Assembly: GCA_004352715.1 (NCBI GenBank)
Contig: SCFE01000082.1
Location: 1,679,538-1,743,537 of the forward strand
DNA: 64,000 bases
From: Hofstenia miamia
Lineage: Eukaryota > Xenacoelomorpha > Acoela
Direction: 5' to 3'
Every line of letters begins with the position of its first letter. Position 1 is the first letter of the stretch. Position numbers and translations under genes: made by a program. The notes below the pieces were generated by a model. The model was not told where the DNA came from and searched no databases. It saw only the letters and a list, made by a program, of their open reading frames with translations. Shown here piece by piece: positions 11,461 to 20,800 of the stretch.

Positions 11461-11490
11461 TATATAAGGAAAAATAATTTTATTTTATTA
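11461..11490 (-). promoter_or_regulatory. TATATA/TTTTTCC signal before small ORF
   Basis: Minus strand: a T-rich stretch, TTTTTCC, TTATATA, then the ATG three bases later. The upstream GGAAAAA arm is degraded in this copy. Confidence 0.4.
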
Positions 11491-11498
11491 TAATAATC

Positions 11499-11995
11499 TT
11501 ATTTGATTAAAAATACTAAGTGAACATGATTATCATTTAAATTAATAATTTGATTTTGACTATCAGTAATGTATTATTCTTATTTCTCTTATTTAATTTG
11601 TGTTGATTTTGTTGAATAATTTGCGCAAAGGTTGTTTTGTAAATGGATAACTTAATACTAAATCATTTGTAGAAAAAGTAAATACTATATCACTAGAATT
11701 TCCATTATATATGCTATCACTTATCAGAGAACAGTGAATTAAAATGTTATCAATTCCTTTTGTAATGTTAGGAACATGATCTGAAATTGTACTCTCAGTT
11801 AACATTAATTTAAAATCACTCCCATAAAATTGATTATTAAAGTCATTAACAAAACCTAGAAGATCACCAAATTCTTTATCCAATTTTAACCACATTTTAG
11901 GACCTAAGAAAATAAACACCTTATAAGTATTCTCATAATTTCAATATATTCATCTGTAGTTTCTATTGATTTATGACCATTTGCTACCATTTCAT
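11499..11995 (-). pseudogene. Jelly-roll-like structural protein fragment (Polinton-like)
   Basis: The main open part (11919-11593) reads WLKLDKEFGDLLGF, GIDNILIHCSLISDS, IVFTFSTNDLVLSYPFTKQP and LRKLFNKIN. Past several stops it ends YITDSQNQIINLNDNHV. This series (LGF..., D.I.IHC.L..DS, FS...L..SY.FT..P, then ...I.D...R.VDLNG..) recurs at the C-terminus of penton- or minor-capsid-type proteins encoded by Mavericks and related animal elements. The N-terminus is missing. The frame is lost toward a single-N join at 12019, beyond which LTR-retrotransposon sequence begins. The start of this gene may be the signal and ATG at 16.7 kb, on the far side of the LTR element. Confidence 0.45.
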
Positions 11996-12018
11996 TGTTT
12001 ATATATGCTGATATATCT

Positions 12019-12019
12019 N
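12019..12019. other. Single-N scaffold join
   Basis: One N separates Polinton-like coding sequence (left) from the protease of an LTR retrotransposon (right). The LTR element's RT, RNase H, integrase and 3' LTR, expected here, are absent. Either they fall in the unknown gap or the two contigs were joined wrongly. Confidence 0.8.
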
Positions 12020-12029
12020 GTACACAAAC

Positions 12030-12590
12030 TCGATGGGATTGATACCCTTTTCGTGTTTATACCAATTTGACTGTATATCATCGTTTCCATATTTATCACT
12101 TCCCTTGTCTCTATCTCGCACATTTTCCAATTGTTCGGCAGTATCTTGACATCTTGTGTCAACTTAAATGTTATGGTATTGTTTGCTTCTTCGTCTTCAT
12201 AAGTTGTTATCACTTCTTCTTGCACTGTTATTGTCTTCTTGTTGTAGTCAATGATACACTTATTATCAATTAAGAAATCATTTCCCAATATTATTTCATA
12301 TGGTAGTTGATTTTTTTCAGTGTCAATGACTGTGAACGTTTGGAAAATGTAGTATTAGCTAACCTTATTGGTATCTTTTCCAATTTTCCTTTTACGCCTA
12401 TATAGTCGCCTGATGCATTTATCAGCCTATTTTTTTCATTGTTCAGTTCCTTTCCTTGAAACCCAACTTTTGCTGCACACTCGTCCGTTATTATTGATAT
12501 TACTGCTCCCATATCCACTGTTGCATTTACCATTACACCATTGATCACAACTGTTATTGTGTTCGTTTTTAGCAGGTCAGTAACTATCAA
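12030..12590 (-). pseudogene. Gypsy-like aspartic protease (second of two copies)
   Basis: Frame 12590-12291 reads TITVVINGVMVNATVDMGAV, where D-M-G stands in place of the catalytic D-T/S-G: the aspartate is kept and the threonine lost. LINASGDYIGVKGKLEKIPI follows. A frame change near 12300 leads to YEIILGNDFLIDNKCIIDYN, the conserved ILG-DFL segment near the C-terminus of retroviral-type proteases. Function in an intact element: cleaving the gag-pol polyprotein as a dimer. The reading frame ends at the single-N join. It lies directly downstream of gag on the same strand. Confidence 0.7.
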
Positions 12591-12625
12591 TACGGGTGCT
12601 CGGTTTGTCGGAGACAGCGCTCCTT

Positions 12626-13120
12626 CTAGTTTAAACTCTCCATCTCCATCGATTCCATTTCTTCCTCTTCTTGTTCTTCTTCATTTTCTATCAAGTCCTC
12701 TTCGTCAAAGTATGCATCTTCTTCTTCTATCCAATTTATTTGTCTCTTACAGAACTTCTTTGTGTGTCCCTTATTGCCATACATTTGACATTTCAAGTCT
12801 TTCCTCTTTATCTGCTTTATCGTACCTGATGCATTTATCAATCTATTCTTTTCATTATTCAATTCCTTTCTTTGAAATCCGACTTTTGTTGTGCACTCAT
12901 CCATTATTATTGATATTACTGCTCCCTTATACACTGTTGCTTCTACCTTTACACCATTGATCACAACTGTTATTGTGTTCGTTTTTAGCAGGTCAGTAAC
13001 TATCAATACGGGTGCTCGGTTTGTCGGAGACAGCACTCCTTCTAGTTTAAACTCTCCATCTCCATCGATTCCATGTCTTCCTCTTCTTGTACTTCTATCC
13101 AATTTATTTCTCTTTTGCAA
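12626..13120 (-). pseudogene. Duplicated protease N-terminus plus zinc knuckle
   Basis: An open frame of 164 codons in a tandem duplication. It first repeats the protease N-terminus (TITVVINGVKVEATVYKGAV), where the catalytic D-T-G has become Y-K-G, so this copy cannot be active. It then repeats the nucleocapsid knuckle (CQMYGNKGHTKKFCK) with the second zinc-binding cysteine changed to tyrosine, and an acidic run rich in E. The sequence 12411-12625 is nearly identical to 12829-13043 (offset 418), and the knuckle region repeats at offset 368. The duplication kept an open frame while losing metal and catalytic residues. Confidence 0.7.
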
Positions 13121-14825
13121 AACATCTTTGTGTGTCCCTTATTGCCACACATTTGACATTTCAAGTCTTTCCTTTTTATTTGCTTAACTGTACTGTCTTT
13201 CAATTTGATTTTTACTAGATCTTCTCCCGATTTCTTAATTGACTGTTTATTAGCTGGTCTAGTGAACATCGGTGTCGTTCGATTAACTATCAGTTTTCCA
13301 ATCGTCAACTTTTCATTAATTCTTGCATTACTTTCCATCGTAATTTGTATCGCAAGTCCTTTTCTGATCATTTTATCTAGCGAATCGTCTGTGTCGCATT
13401 TAATCTGAAATTGTGTTCGAATCACTTCCGGTAATCCTTTACTAATGTGTGCGAACAGATCATATTTTGAATACCGCTGTTCTCTAGAACTTAGTTTTAA
13501 TAACCTCTCAACTTGGGACATATAATTTCGTAAGTCATCCCTAGTGTTCATTTTCATTCCGTTTAACAACATCCGATACTGGCTTTTAAAGCTCTCATCA
13601 TCATAGTACTGTTGATATTCGCCTACTAACTTTTTGTAGTCCATTTTTGTTTGAGAATCCAATACTAAGTAATGCTGATACGCCGCNNNNNNNNNNNNNN
13701 NNNNNNNNNNNNNNNNNNNNNNNNNNNNNNNNNNNNNNNNNNNNNNNNNNNNNNNNNNNNNNNNNNNNNNNNNNNNNNNNNNNNNNNNNNNNNNNNNNNC
13801 TTTTAAAGCTCTCATCATCATAGTACTGTTGATATTCGCCTACTAACTTTTTGTAGTCCATTTTTGTTTGAGTATTCAGTACTAAGTAGTGCTGATACGC
13901 CGCACCAGTTAAGTATAGCGTAAATCTTGCTGCCGCTCTCTGTTGCGTTACTTTCCTCTCTTTCATACTCATTTCAAAAAATCTCCAGCCATTCATTGAA
14001 TGTAGGTGAATAATTATCGACTCTTCCCGTGAATTTCAGTAGCACTGCTTTACATACCGACGTGTCGTTATCATCCTCCTCCGATAATATTGTCTCTTTA
14101 AACACTGGTTTATTTTCAATCGGTTTTTCACAATTCATCTTTACTTGTTTTGTCACATTCTCTACTAATTTCTTTATGAATTCTTCTTCATTTTGTGCCG
14201 TTTTGTAATCGTCTATTGTCAACTCCTCCTGTGGTACCACTGTGTTCAACTCCTGCAGTTTTTCTACTACCACATTTTCTATTGTCTTTACTTCGCTTTT
14301 CTTCAACTCGATTAATCTCAATTCGTCTTTCAGATTATCAATTTCTAATTGTTTCACTATATTTTCTTCCCTTAGATTAACATTTTCTTCGTGCAACTCC
14401 GTTATCATCTTCTGTAGACGATCGCTTTGTAATTTTATTTCCTTATTTACCTCCGTTAACTGTTCGATTTGGTTTTGAAACAAATTTCTCTGTTCTGTTA
14501 ATCGGAGACTTGTGTCTTCCTTGATTTCATCTATCAGCCTTTCTTTCTCGGCGTGTTTTATTTCAACTTCTCTTACTCTTTCTATTAATTTTTCAATCTG
14601 TTTTGTCAATTGTTGCCTTTCTTTGGTGTTGTTCTCAACTACTTCCATCAATTGAATTGTCGTAAGATCATTAGTTAATTCTGCTGGTTGGAGTATTTGT
14701 TCTGTTGGGGATTGTTCGCTTTCAGCTAGGGACACATTTACGTCTGGGTTTTCGGGTGTGTTCCTCATCTGAGGAGTTTTCTGGGTTCTGGCTTTAGTTT
14801 TAGGTTTCTTTTTCGAGTGAACCAT
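13042..14825 (-). pseudogene. Gypsy-like gag with coiled coil and zinc knuckle
   Basis: Gag of an LTR element. It starts MVHSKKKPKTKARTQKTPQ at 14825, about 220 bases after the primer-binding site. Residues of roughly 50-210 form a long charged coiled coil. The capsid region begins KFTGRVDNYSPTFNEWLEIF, and a one-base change in an A6 run (13976-13981) shifts the frame before continuing as EMSMKERKVTQQRAAARFTLYL. After a 113-bp gap flanked by duplicated sequence it goes on through YRMLLNGMKMNTRDDLRNYM to a good CCHC knuckle (CQMCGNKGHTKMFCK). The expected role is to form the retrotransposon particle and package RNA. The capsid motif matches the elements at 19 kb and 62.7 kb. Confidence 0.75.
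13687..13799. other. Assembly gap (113 N) flanked by duplicated gag
   Basis: The 104 bases before the gap (13583-13686) and after it (13800-13903) are almost the same gag sequence, differing at a handful of positions. This is either a real local duplication or two haplotypes laid end to end. Confidence 0.85.
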
Positions 14826-15047
14826 TTTTTCTTCCTTAGCTTGGGGTATTCTTCTGGTTGTTCACTTTTTCCGTTAGATGCTCTGGTAAGGTGTCAAGTG
14901 TTCGTTTCCTCTCTTCCTTTTCTAGGTATCGTTAATAGTTTCCACTAATTCCAGTTTTCCAATCCTTTTCGGTTTTCCTCCAATTCAGGTGACGATTCAA
15001 GAAGAAACAACTATCTTAACCTGAATCTTCCTTTGCGCTGTCGAGCG

Positions 15048-15063
15048 CCTGTCACAGTCGCCA
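15048..15063 (-). other. Primer-binding site of LTR element 1
   Basis: Read on the minus strand, the sequence just inside the presumed LTR is TGGCGACTGTGACAGG. TGG directly after an LTR ending in ...ATTCTACA is the standard position. The word resembles the tRNA-Arg-type sites of the mdg1/412 group; that match is from memory and not verified. Confidence 0.55.
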
Positions 15064-16250
15064 TGTAGAATCTCGCCAACCTTCCTGCTAGTAAGTCTTA
15101 GCTTAATTTAGGAGCTGCTGTGACAATTGGTTCCTCCTTAGATAGTACGGTAGGTNNNNNNNNNNNNNNNNNNNNNNNNNNNNNNNNNNNNNNNNNNNNN
15201 NNNNNNNNNNNNNNNNNNNNNNNNNNNNNNNNNNNNNNNNNNNNNNNNNNNNNNNNNNNNNNNNNNNNNNNNNNNNNNNNNNNNNNNNNNNNNNNNNNNN
15301 NNNNNNNNNNNNNNNNNNNNNNNNNNNNNNNNNNNNNNNNNNNNNNNNNNNNNNNNNNNNNNNNNNNNNNNNNNNNNNNNNNNNNNNNNNNNNNNNNNNN
15401 NNNNNNNNNNNNNNNNNNNNNNNNNNNNNNNNNNNNNNNNNNNNNNNNNNNNNNNNNNNNNNNNNNNNNNNNNNNNNNNNNNNNNNNNNNNNNNNNNNNN
15501 NNNNNNNNNNNNNNNNNNNNNNNNNNNNNNNNNNNNNNNNNNNNNNNNNNNNNNNNNNNNNNNNNNNNNNNNNNNNNNNNNNNNNNNNNNNNNNNNNNNN
15601 NNNNNNNNNNNNNNNNNNNNNNNNNNNNNNNNNNNNNNNNNNNNNNNNNNNNNNNNNNNNNNNNNNNNNNNNNNNNNNNNNNNNNNNNNNNNNNNNNNNN
15701 NNNNNNNNNNNNNNNNNNNNNNNNNNNNNNNNNNNNNNNNNNNNNNNNNNNNNNNNNNNNNNNNNNNNNNNNNNNNNNNNNNNNNNNNNNNNNNNNNNNN
15801 NNNNNNNNNNNNNNNNNNNNNNNNNNNNNNNNNNNNNNNNNNNNNNNNNNNNNNNNNNNNNNNNNNNNNNNNNNNNNNNNNNNNNNNNNNNNNNNNNNNN
15901 NNNNNNNNNNNNNNNNNNNNNNNNNNNNNNNNNNNNNNNNNNNNNNNNNNNNNNNNNNNNNNNNNNNNNNNNNNNNNNNNNNNNNNNNNNNNNNNNNNNN
16001 NNNNNNNNNNNNNNNNNNNNNNNNNNNNNNNNNNNNNNNNNNNNNNNNNNNNNNNNNNNNNNNNNNNNNNNNNNNNNNNNNNNNNNNNNNNNNNNNNNNN
16101 NNNNNNNNNNNNNNNNNNNNNNNNNNNNNNNNNNNNNNNNNNNNNNNNNNNNNNNGCACCGGCTATACACAATGCACCCGTTAACTGGAGTCGTGAACCA
16201 CCGTCTAGAATACACGAGAGCTCGAACGTTTTAGCTTTCCATTCTATTAA
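15064..16250 (-). repeat. Probable 5' LTR of element 1, mostly in a gap
   Basis: Starts TGTAGAAT on the plus strand at 15064, next to the primer-binding site. A 1,000-N standard gap (15156-16155) hides nearly all of it and the outer end is not identifiable; 16250 is only a guess. LTR element 2 starts with the same TGTAGAAT at 20466. Confidence 0.4.
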
Positions 16251-16259
16251 ATAAAATAA

Positions 16260-16700
16260 CCTGATACAAAAACGTAAAGTAAATCCAGTAAATTCAATTC
16301 ATCACTAAAATGATCAATTACACAATTTTTATAGTGAAAAATTAACAAACAATCAAATATTTGACTAGTACTGCTAATTCCAGTTGTTGACAATTTCAAA
16401 CGCTTTAAATTTCGTTCGTCTGCTGATTACACACTTCTGCCTTAATTAGCAGTTGTGATTTAGGTCTAGTGCCCTTTTGCCAAATTAATTAACATCAAAA
16501 ATTACTGCATTATAAATTTACAAATAACTAATTAATCATAATCATATGTTTTTACAATTAATATTTTATTTTGATATTCAGTCTTAGTTTCTTCTTCCTT
16601 TTTTCTTAATTTGACCACATATGATTCAGATTACGATTATGTTACAGAAGGTTTACATACAACATTTTCTTAATTTTAATTTAGAAATAGAGGAATTTCA
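16260..16700. other. Non-coding junction between LTR and Polinton-like block
   Basis: AT-rich with no gene visible. It must contain the boundary between the LTR element and the Polinton-like sequence, but no target duplication could be recognised because the opposite end is missing. Confidence 0.4.
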
Positions 16701-16711
16701 ATCATATCTAC

Positions 16712-16745
16712 TATATAAGGAAAAAAGAAAATCTTTTTTTTCCCA
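16712..16745 (-). promoter_or_regulatory. Palindrome plus TATATA signal at the split gene
   Basis: Minus strand: GGGAAAAAAA, eight bases, TTTTTTCC, TTATATA, then an ATG at 16705, six bases on. The frame from that ATG (MIEIPLFLN) stops at once. It lies immediately downstream of the stop of the coiled-coil gene (16790), so it probably marked the next gene of the block, now interrupted. Confidence 0.5.
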
Positions 16746-16789
16746 GGAAAGCAGAGAACCTTGGTTCTCCTTAAGAAAGAAAAAAGATA

Positions 16790-18173
16790 TTAATTTTGTA
16801 ATTTATTGTAAAACTTCTTAACATCATCTTTAGTAATAGCTTTTAATCTTACTAATTCTTCAATTAACTGAATAATTTCATTATAAATTTGAGCACAATC
16901 ATTTCCAGCATTCTTAGAAGAAGTAAGTAATTCTAAGTGATCCATTAATTGTGAAGGATCATTGTAGTAGAAAACACTACTTTGATCCTTAATTATCTTT
17001 TTAACTTTTTGATTTTTGCAATTACCTGTAACTCCAGCAAGTTTTACCAGATTCCTAAATTCTTTCTTAGAATTTTCAGTGTATTTTATTATATCTCTTT
17101 GTTAAAAGATCTATGAAGGATTGATCAATTTGTTCAGAAGTAATTGGTTTTCCATAAGGCATACCATTTTGATCTACATAGTAAGCTTCCAAAATATATT
17201 CTCTATATATTTTATCCATATCTATGAATGTAAGTCCAAACATGTTATCATCAACTTTAAGGGGAAAAAATTTCTTCTATTTGCAGAAAACTTTGTTTCT
17301 GTCTTTCTCAAGGTTAACAGAGTTAATTGCAGGTAGAGTATCTCTACCCTTAAGTCCTTTTCCTTGGATGTTTCTATCCATAGATTCATGAGAGTCAACT
17401 AATTGAGTACTTTAGTACTTTCTTTTATAATTTTTATAAAATTTCTATATTTATTTAATTCTTTTCTCTCATTTTCTAATTTATAATATTTGTCATTGTT
17501 TTCATTATATTTTAGAACAACTTCATTATATTCAGCAACAGTTTAATCATAATGTGCTTGTTCATCATCTGTTAACTTTGTTTTTTGTTTATTTATTTTT
17601 TCAACTCCATCAATTTTAACTTTTAGCTCATTCCATTTCTCTTCCAATACTTTATTTCCTTTGGTTAATCTTGTCTTATACCATTATTCCATATAATTTC
17701 ATCTATTTGTGCAATTAGTTCTTCTTTTTCTTCATTATTAGTTGTTTTAAGTTCATTTAGTGAAATTAAGCTATATTTATTTAGAACATTTATATTAAAA
17801 TTGATTTTGATTTGTGGAGACCTTGTTTCTGTTTCTCCAAGAGAACTCTCATCTCCAAGAGAACTTTCATCTTCTAACTGTTGTAGATTATTAAGATTAT
17901 ATGACTTCCAATCCTCTATTGCATCTTGTAGCTGCCTTTGATTTTTCTCATTTGAACTAATTCATTTGTTTGATCCTTTATATTTTGTTTAATAACATTT
18001 GCTTGATCTTTTAAAAGATCTCCTTGATTTGAAATAGTTTTTGTAATAGGTTTGTATGTTTCTTGTAAGTTGTACTGAACTTGTTGGTTACGTTTTTGTT
18101 GTAAAATCTTTTGTTCTTGCTTACTGACTTCATCTTCAAGATTTACTAGTTTTCTATATTCATCATAATCCAT
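16790..18173 (-). pseudogene. Coiled-coil gene of the Polinton-like block (DUF8207-like)
   Basis: Starts MDYDEYRKLVNLEDEVSKQE at 18173. A coiled-coil N-terminus (QEQKILQQKRNQQVQYNLQE, KPITKTISNQGDLLKDQANV) is followed by frameshifts. Recognisable later parts are an acidic internal repeat (LEDESSLGDESSLGE), an ELKTTNNEEKEELIAQIDEI segment, GMPYGKPITSEQIDQSFIDL, and a C-terminus with QLMDHLELLTSSKNAGNDCA and EELVRLKAITKDDVKKFYNK. The N-terminal coil and the LELL.ASK.AGN....NEI....L...G.I C-terminus recur in a protein family common in cnidarian and arthropod Polinton-like elements (I believe DUF8207; not checked). The role in the element is unknown; a virion or assembly role would fit. At least three frame breaks. 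Confidence 0.5.
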
Positions 18174-18239
18174 TATTACATAATTACTTGAGAAAATAAT
18201 TTTGACCCATTGCATGAGCAATGCAGGATATGTTGTCCC

Positions 18240-18640
18240 TTAACTTTTAATATAGAGGACACTTTTCTGAGTGCTAATTAAATATTTTCATTAAAATTTT
18301 TGTGTATAGTTTTCTTTTCTTTGTTTACAAATATAAAGACAGATTCAGATAAACAATGAAAAGATCTTTAAAAATTTTAGTGTGACTTTTTGAGTTTTAA
18401 TTTTTTCTTTGAGCAAATATTTTAAAAAAAATTACTCTCAAATTATTGTTTTCAAATTCTAATATAAAATGCTTTGTGTAAAAAAATTGAAAATACATAG
18501 AAGAATTCTAAAAAGCAGATTCAGATAAACAATGAAAAAGTCGTTACAAAATTTAGTATGACTTTTTGAGTTTTTCATTTTTAACTGTATAAATTAGAAA
18601 TTTGTTGTTTTTTCCCTTAGAAAATTCAATTAATCAGGGA
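18240..18640. repeat. Spacer with a 66-bp direct repeat
   Basis: AT-rich non-coding spacer between the Polinton-like block and LTR element 2. It contains two similar copies, 18340-18405 and 18515-18580, both running CAGATTCAGATAAACAATGA and ending TGTGACTTTTTGAGTTTT or close to it. It could be part of an LTR or 3' region of element 2. I see nothing else. Confidence 0.45.
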
Positions 18641-18657
18641 GACATCTAGCGTGAAAT

Positions 18658-18909
18658 TTAGGAATTTCGTCCAGAATTTCTGTGTTTCAATTTCTCCTTA
18701 TGTTGTATTGATTCAATTAGTGAAGTCGTGTGTTCAATTTTTCTGCCAAGAAATACTGTGGGATGTTTAGCTAAATTACATTTGTTGCCTTTAATTTTTG
18801 AACTGCTTTTATTCAAAATTTTCAAAACTTGTTCCAGTCTTTCTAAATGTGCTATGACAGAATGTGCAGCTCCTGTATCAATTATTGCTTCAATAATTAT
18901 GCCATTCAC
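18658..18909 (-). pseudogene. Deletion junction joining protease to reverse transcriptase
   Basis: The frame begins in the aspartic protease (GIIIEAIIDTGAAHSVI, active-site D-T-G intact at about 18871-18879). It passes directly into HLERLEQVLKILNKSSSKIK and GNKCNLAKHPTVFLGRKIEH, which is the thumb-proximal RT segment (H...L..V...L....LK....KC.F....FLG..I) normally some 250 or more codons downstream. The protease C-terminus, RT fingers and palm, including YxDD, are therefore deleted in frame. RNase H and integrase are absent too. This copy could move only with proteins supplied by others. Confidence 0.7.
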
Positions 18910-18969
18910 AGTTACTGGAATTGATTTTTGTCTGTCAAATGTTGAGATTAGTATGTCTCCTGCTTGGTC

Positions 18970-20267
18970 TGGAGTCAGTGCTCTTACTTGTTTAAAGAAT
19001 CAGTATCACTAGTAATACTTTCGGTATTATCACCTATATTGGTATAAAAACCTTCATTATCTTCGATAATGTTAATTTTTAGTGTACATTGAGAAAGTAA
19101 ATGTCCTTTGCGTCCGCAGCAGAAACAATAAGTTTTGTCACTATTAATGTTGAGGATTTTTGAATTGGTATATCGTTTTGGTTTGAATCAAATATGGGTT
19201 CCTTTTTTAAGTTTTTAGAAACTGGAACAGAGTTATTGGTTTTAGGCATCATAGATAATGCGTCTCGTTTGATTTTCAAATTATTTTCTAGTGCTAGTTG
19301 TAGATTGATGGCTTTAGTTATGATAGTTTCAATATCATTATCAATATCGCATTTAGCTTCTAGGTGTCGCCATATGCTTGTAGGTAAACCGCATATAATG
19401 AAAGTATACAAGTCTTTTGATTTGTATTTGTTGTCTTCACTTGACAGTCGTAGTAATAATTGAGCCTGCATTATATATGCAGCGATGTCGTTGTTACAGT
19501 TGTATTGTTGTTCGAACAATAACATTTGATATTGTTTTTTAATGGATTTAGAATTGAAATGATCAATGTTGGATAATCATTTTTGTAGCTTTGTCAAAAC
19601 TAAGATAATAAGTATTAGCTTTGTCTTTTAAATAAAAAGCTAGTTGAGAAGCAGCAGTAGCTTGATCCATTTTCATTTGTGTAAACCATTCATTAAAAGT
19701 GGGAGAGGAAGCATCAATTTTCCATTCAATTTTGGAGGCTGAACTATATTAAGTGGCGTTGCATTTGTTGAAAATTCAGGTAGTGGAGAATCTTCATAGC
19801 AAATTTGAAACACTTCACTAGGAATTTTATTCATTTTGGCGTGATGGAAAAAATTTTTAAAATCGTCTGACAATTTTTGTTCCAGTTTTGCAAATTGATT
19901 GAATATTTCATTGAGAAGTGCATCAATTTAGGGAGTTAAGTCAATGGGAGGTGAATGGTTTTCTTGAAAAACTGAGGTTGTTGTGGATTGTGAGAAGTTA
20001 TTTGTTTTTTAAATTCTTGGAATTGCTCTTGAAGTTAGCTTAATCTTTCAACTAAATTTTATTCTGTATGTAGGCTTCGCGCAATTGTTTTTCAAGATTT
20101 TCTTTTTGGCTTTGGGATTCGATTAAGTTATTTTGTAAACTTAAAACCATTTGTACAAATTCGTCATGGGGAATTTGTTGAAGGTCTTCAACAATGAGAG
20201 CTTTATCAGTTTTTGAATGAGTAACATGAATTTCCATATTGATATCAAATGGGCTACAATAAGACAA
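18970..20267 (-). pseudogene. Gypsy-like gag of LTR element 2
   Basis: Begins at about 20237 with MEIHVTHSKTDKALIVEDLQ and a short coiled coil (LIESQSQKENLEKQLREAYI). After frame breaks come the capsid part (PPKLNGKL, frame 19873-19673) and the main open frame 19525-19079 (YNCNNDIAAYIMQAQLLLRL, DLYTFIICGLPTSIWRHLEA). The CCHC knuckle CFCCGRKGHLLSQC is intact but in another frame at about 19085-19130, and RALTPDQAGDILIS leads into the protease. It aligns in order with gag of elements 1 and 3 (QYRMLL..., LL.LS, GLP, KC.ID..I). Several stops and shifts show it is dead. Confidence 0.7.
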
Positions 20268-20449
20268 TTAAAACTAAAATAGTAGGTGGAATCACTATTT
20301 TGCTAGTACTTAGTACCAATTAGGTTGTAGTGATTTGTGTAAGGATTTAATAGAAACAGTGAGAACATAATGACTCTTCTTCATATTCTTCGAGAATGTG
20401 TTACTTTGTTTAACAGAAAACAAAGAGGTAAATCTATTGGTAAAATGTT

Positions 20450-20465
20450 CAAAGTTGGGTCACCA
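20450..20465 (-). other. Primer-binding site of LTR element 2
   Basis: Minus strand TGGTGACCCAACTTTG, directly inside an LTR edge ending ...ATTCTACA. It differs from the site of element 1 after TGG(C/T)GAC, so the two families may use different tRNAs. Confidence 0.5.
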
Positions 20466-20800
20466 TGTAGAATGCTAGACTTGTGGTAGAAGCACGTGCA
20501 ACACTCAGCAAGCATTCTATCTTCTGAAATATAAAGCAAACTATGAAACTACTAGTTATTATGTGCTTCTATCTTTTGAGAAAACAAGAGCATTTTCATT
20601 CCATAGGTTAACAAGTATTTAGAGAACAAGTTAATTCCAAACTTCTTCTTACAGAATCATGGCCTCTGGCCAAAGTGATGATTGTATTCGTCAACAGCCA
20701 TCAGTCTATTGAATTAAATTAGTCAATAAAATCTACACTACAAATGCAATAACTCAATCTAACAAAAACAATTTAATTATAACATACTACACATCCCACA
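20466..20800 (-). repeat. Probable 5' LTR of element 2
   Basis: Starts TGTAGAATGC on the plus strand, next to the primer-binding site. A possible outer end is the ...ACTACA near 20790, but the opposite LTR is not visible, so the length of about 330 bp is uncertain. Confidence 0.4.

Noticed and set aside
12541-13187. Plus-strand frames rich in S, L and F
   Set aside because: Antisense of the acidic gag-protease region; the composition is its mirror.
15098-16215. Four open frames of 344-370 codons
   Set aside because: They consist almost wholly of N from the 1,000-base gap.
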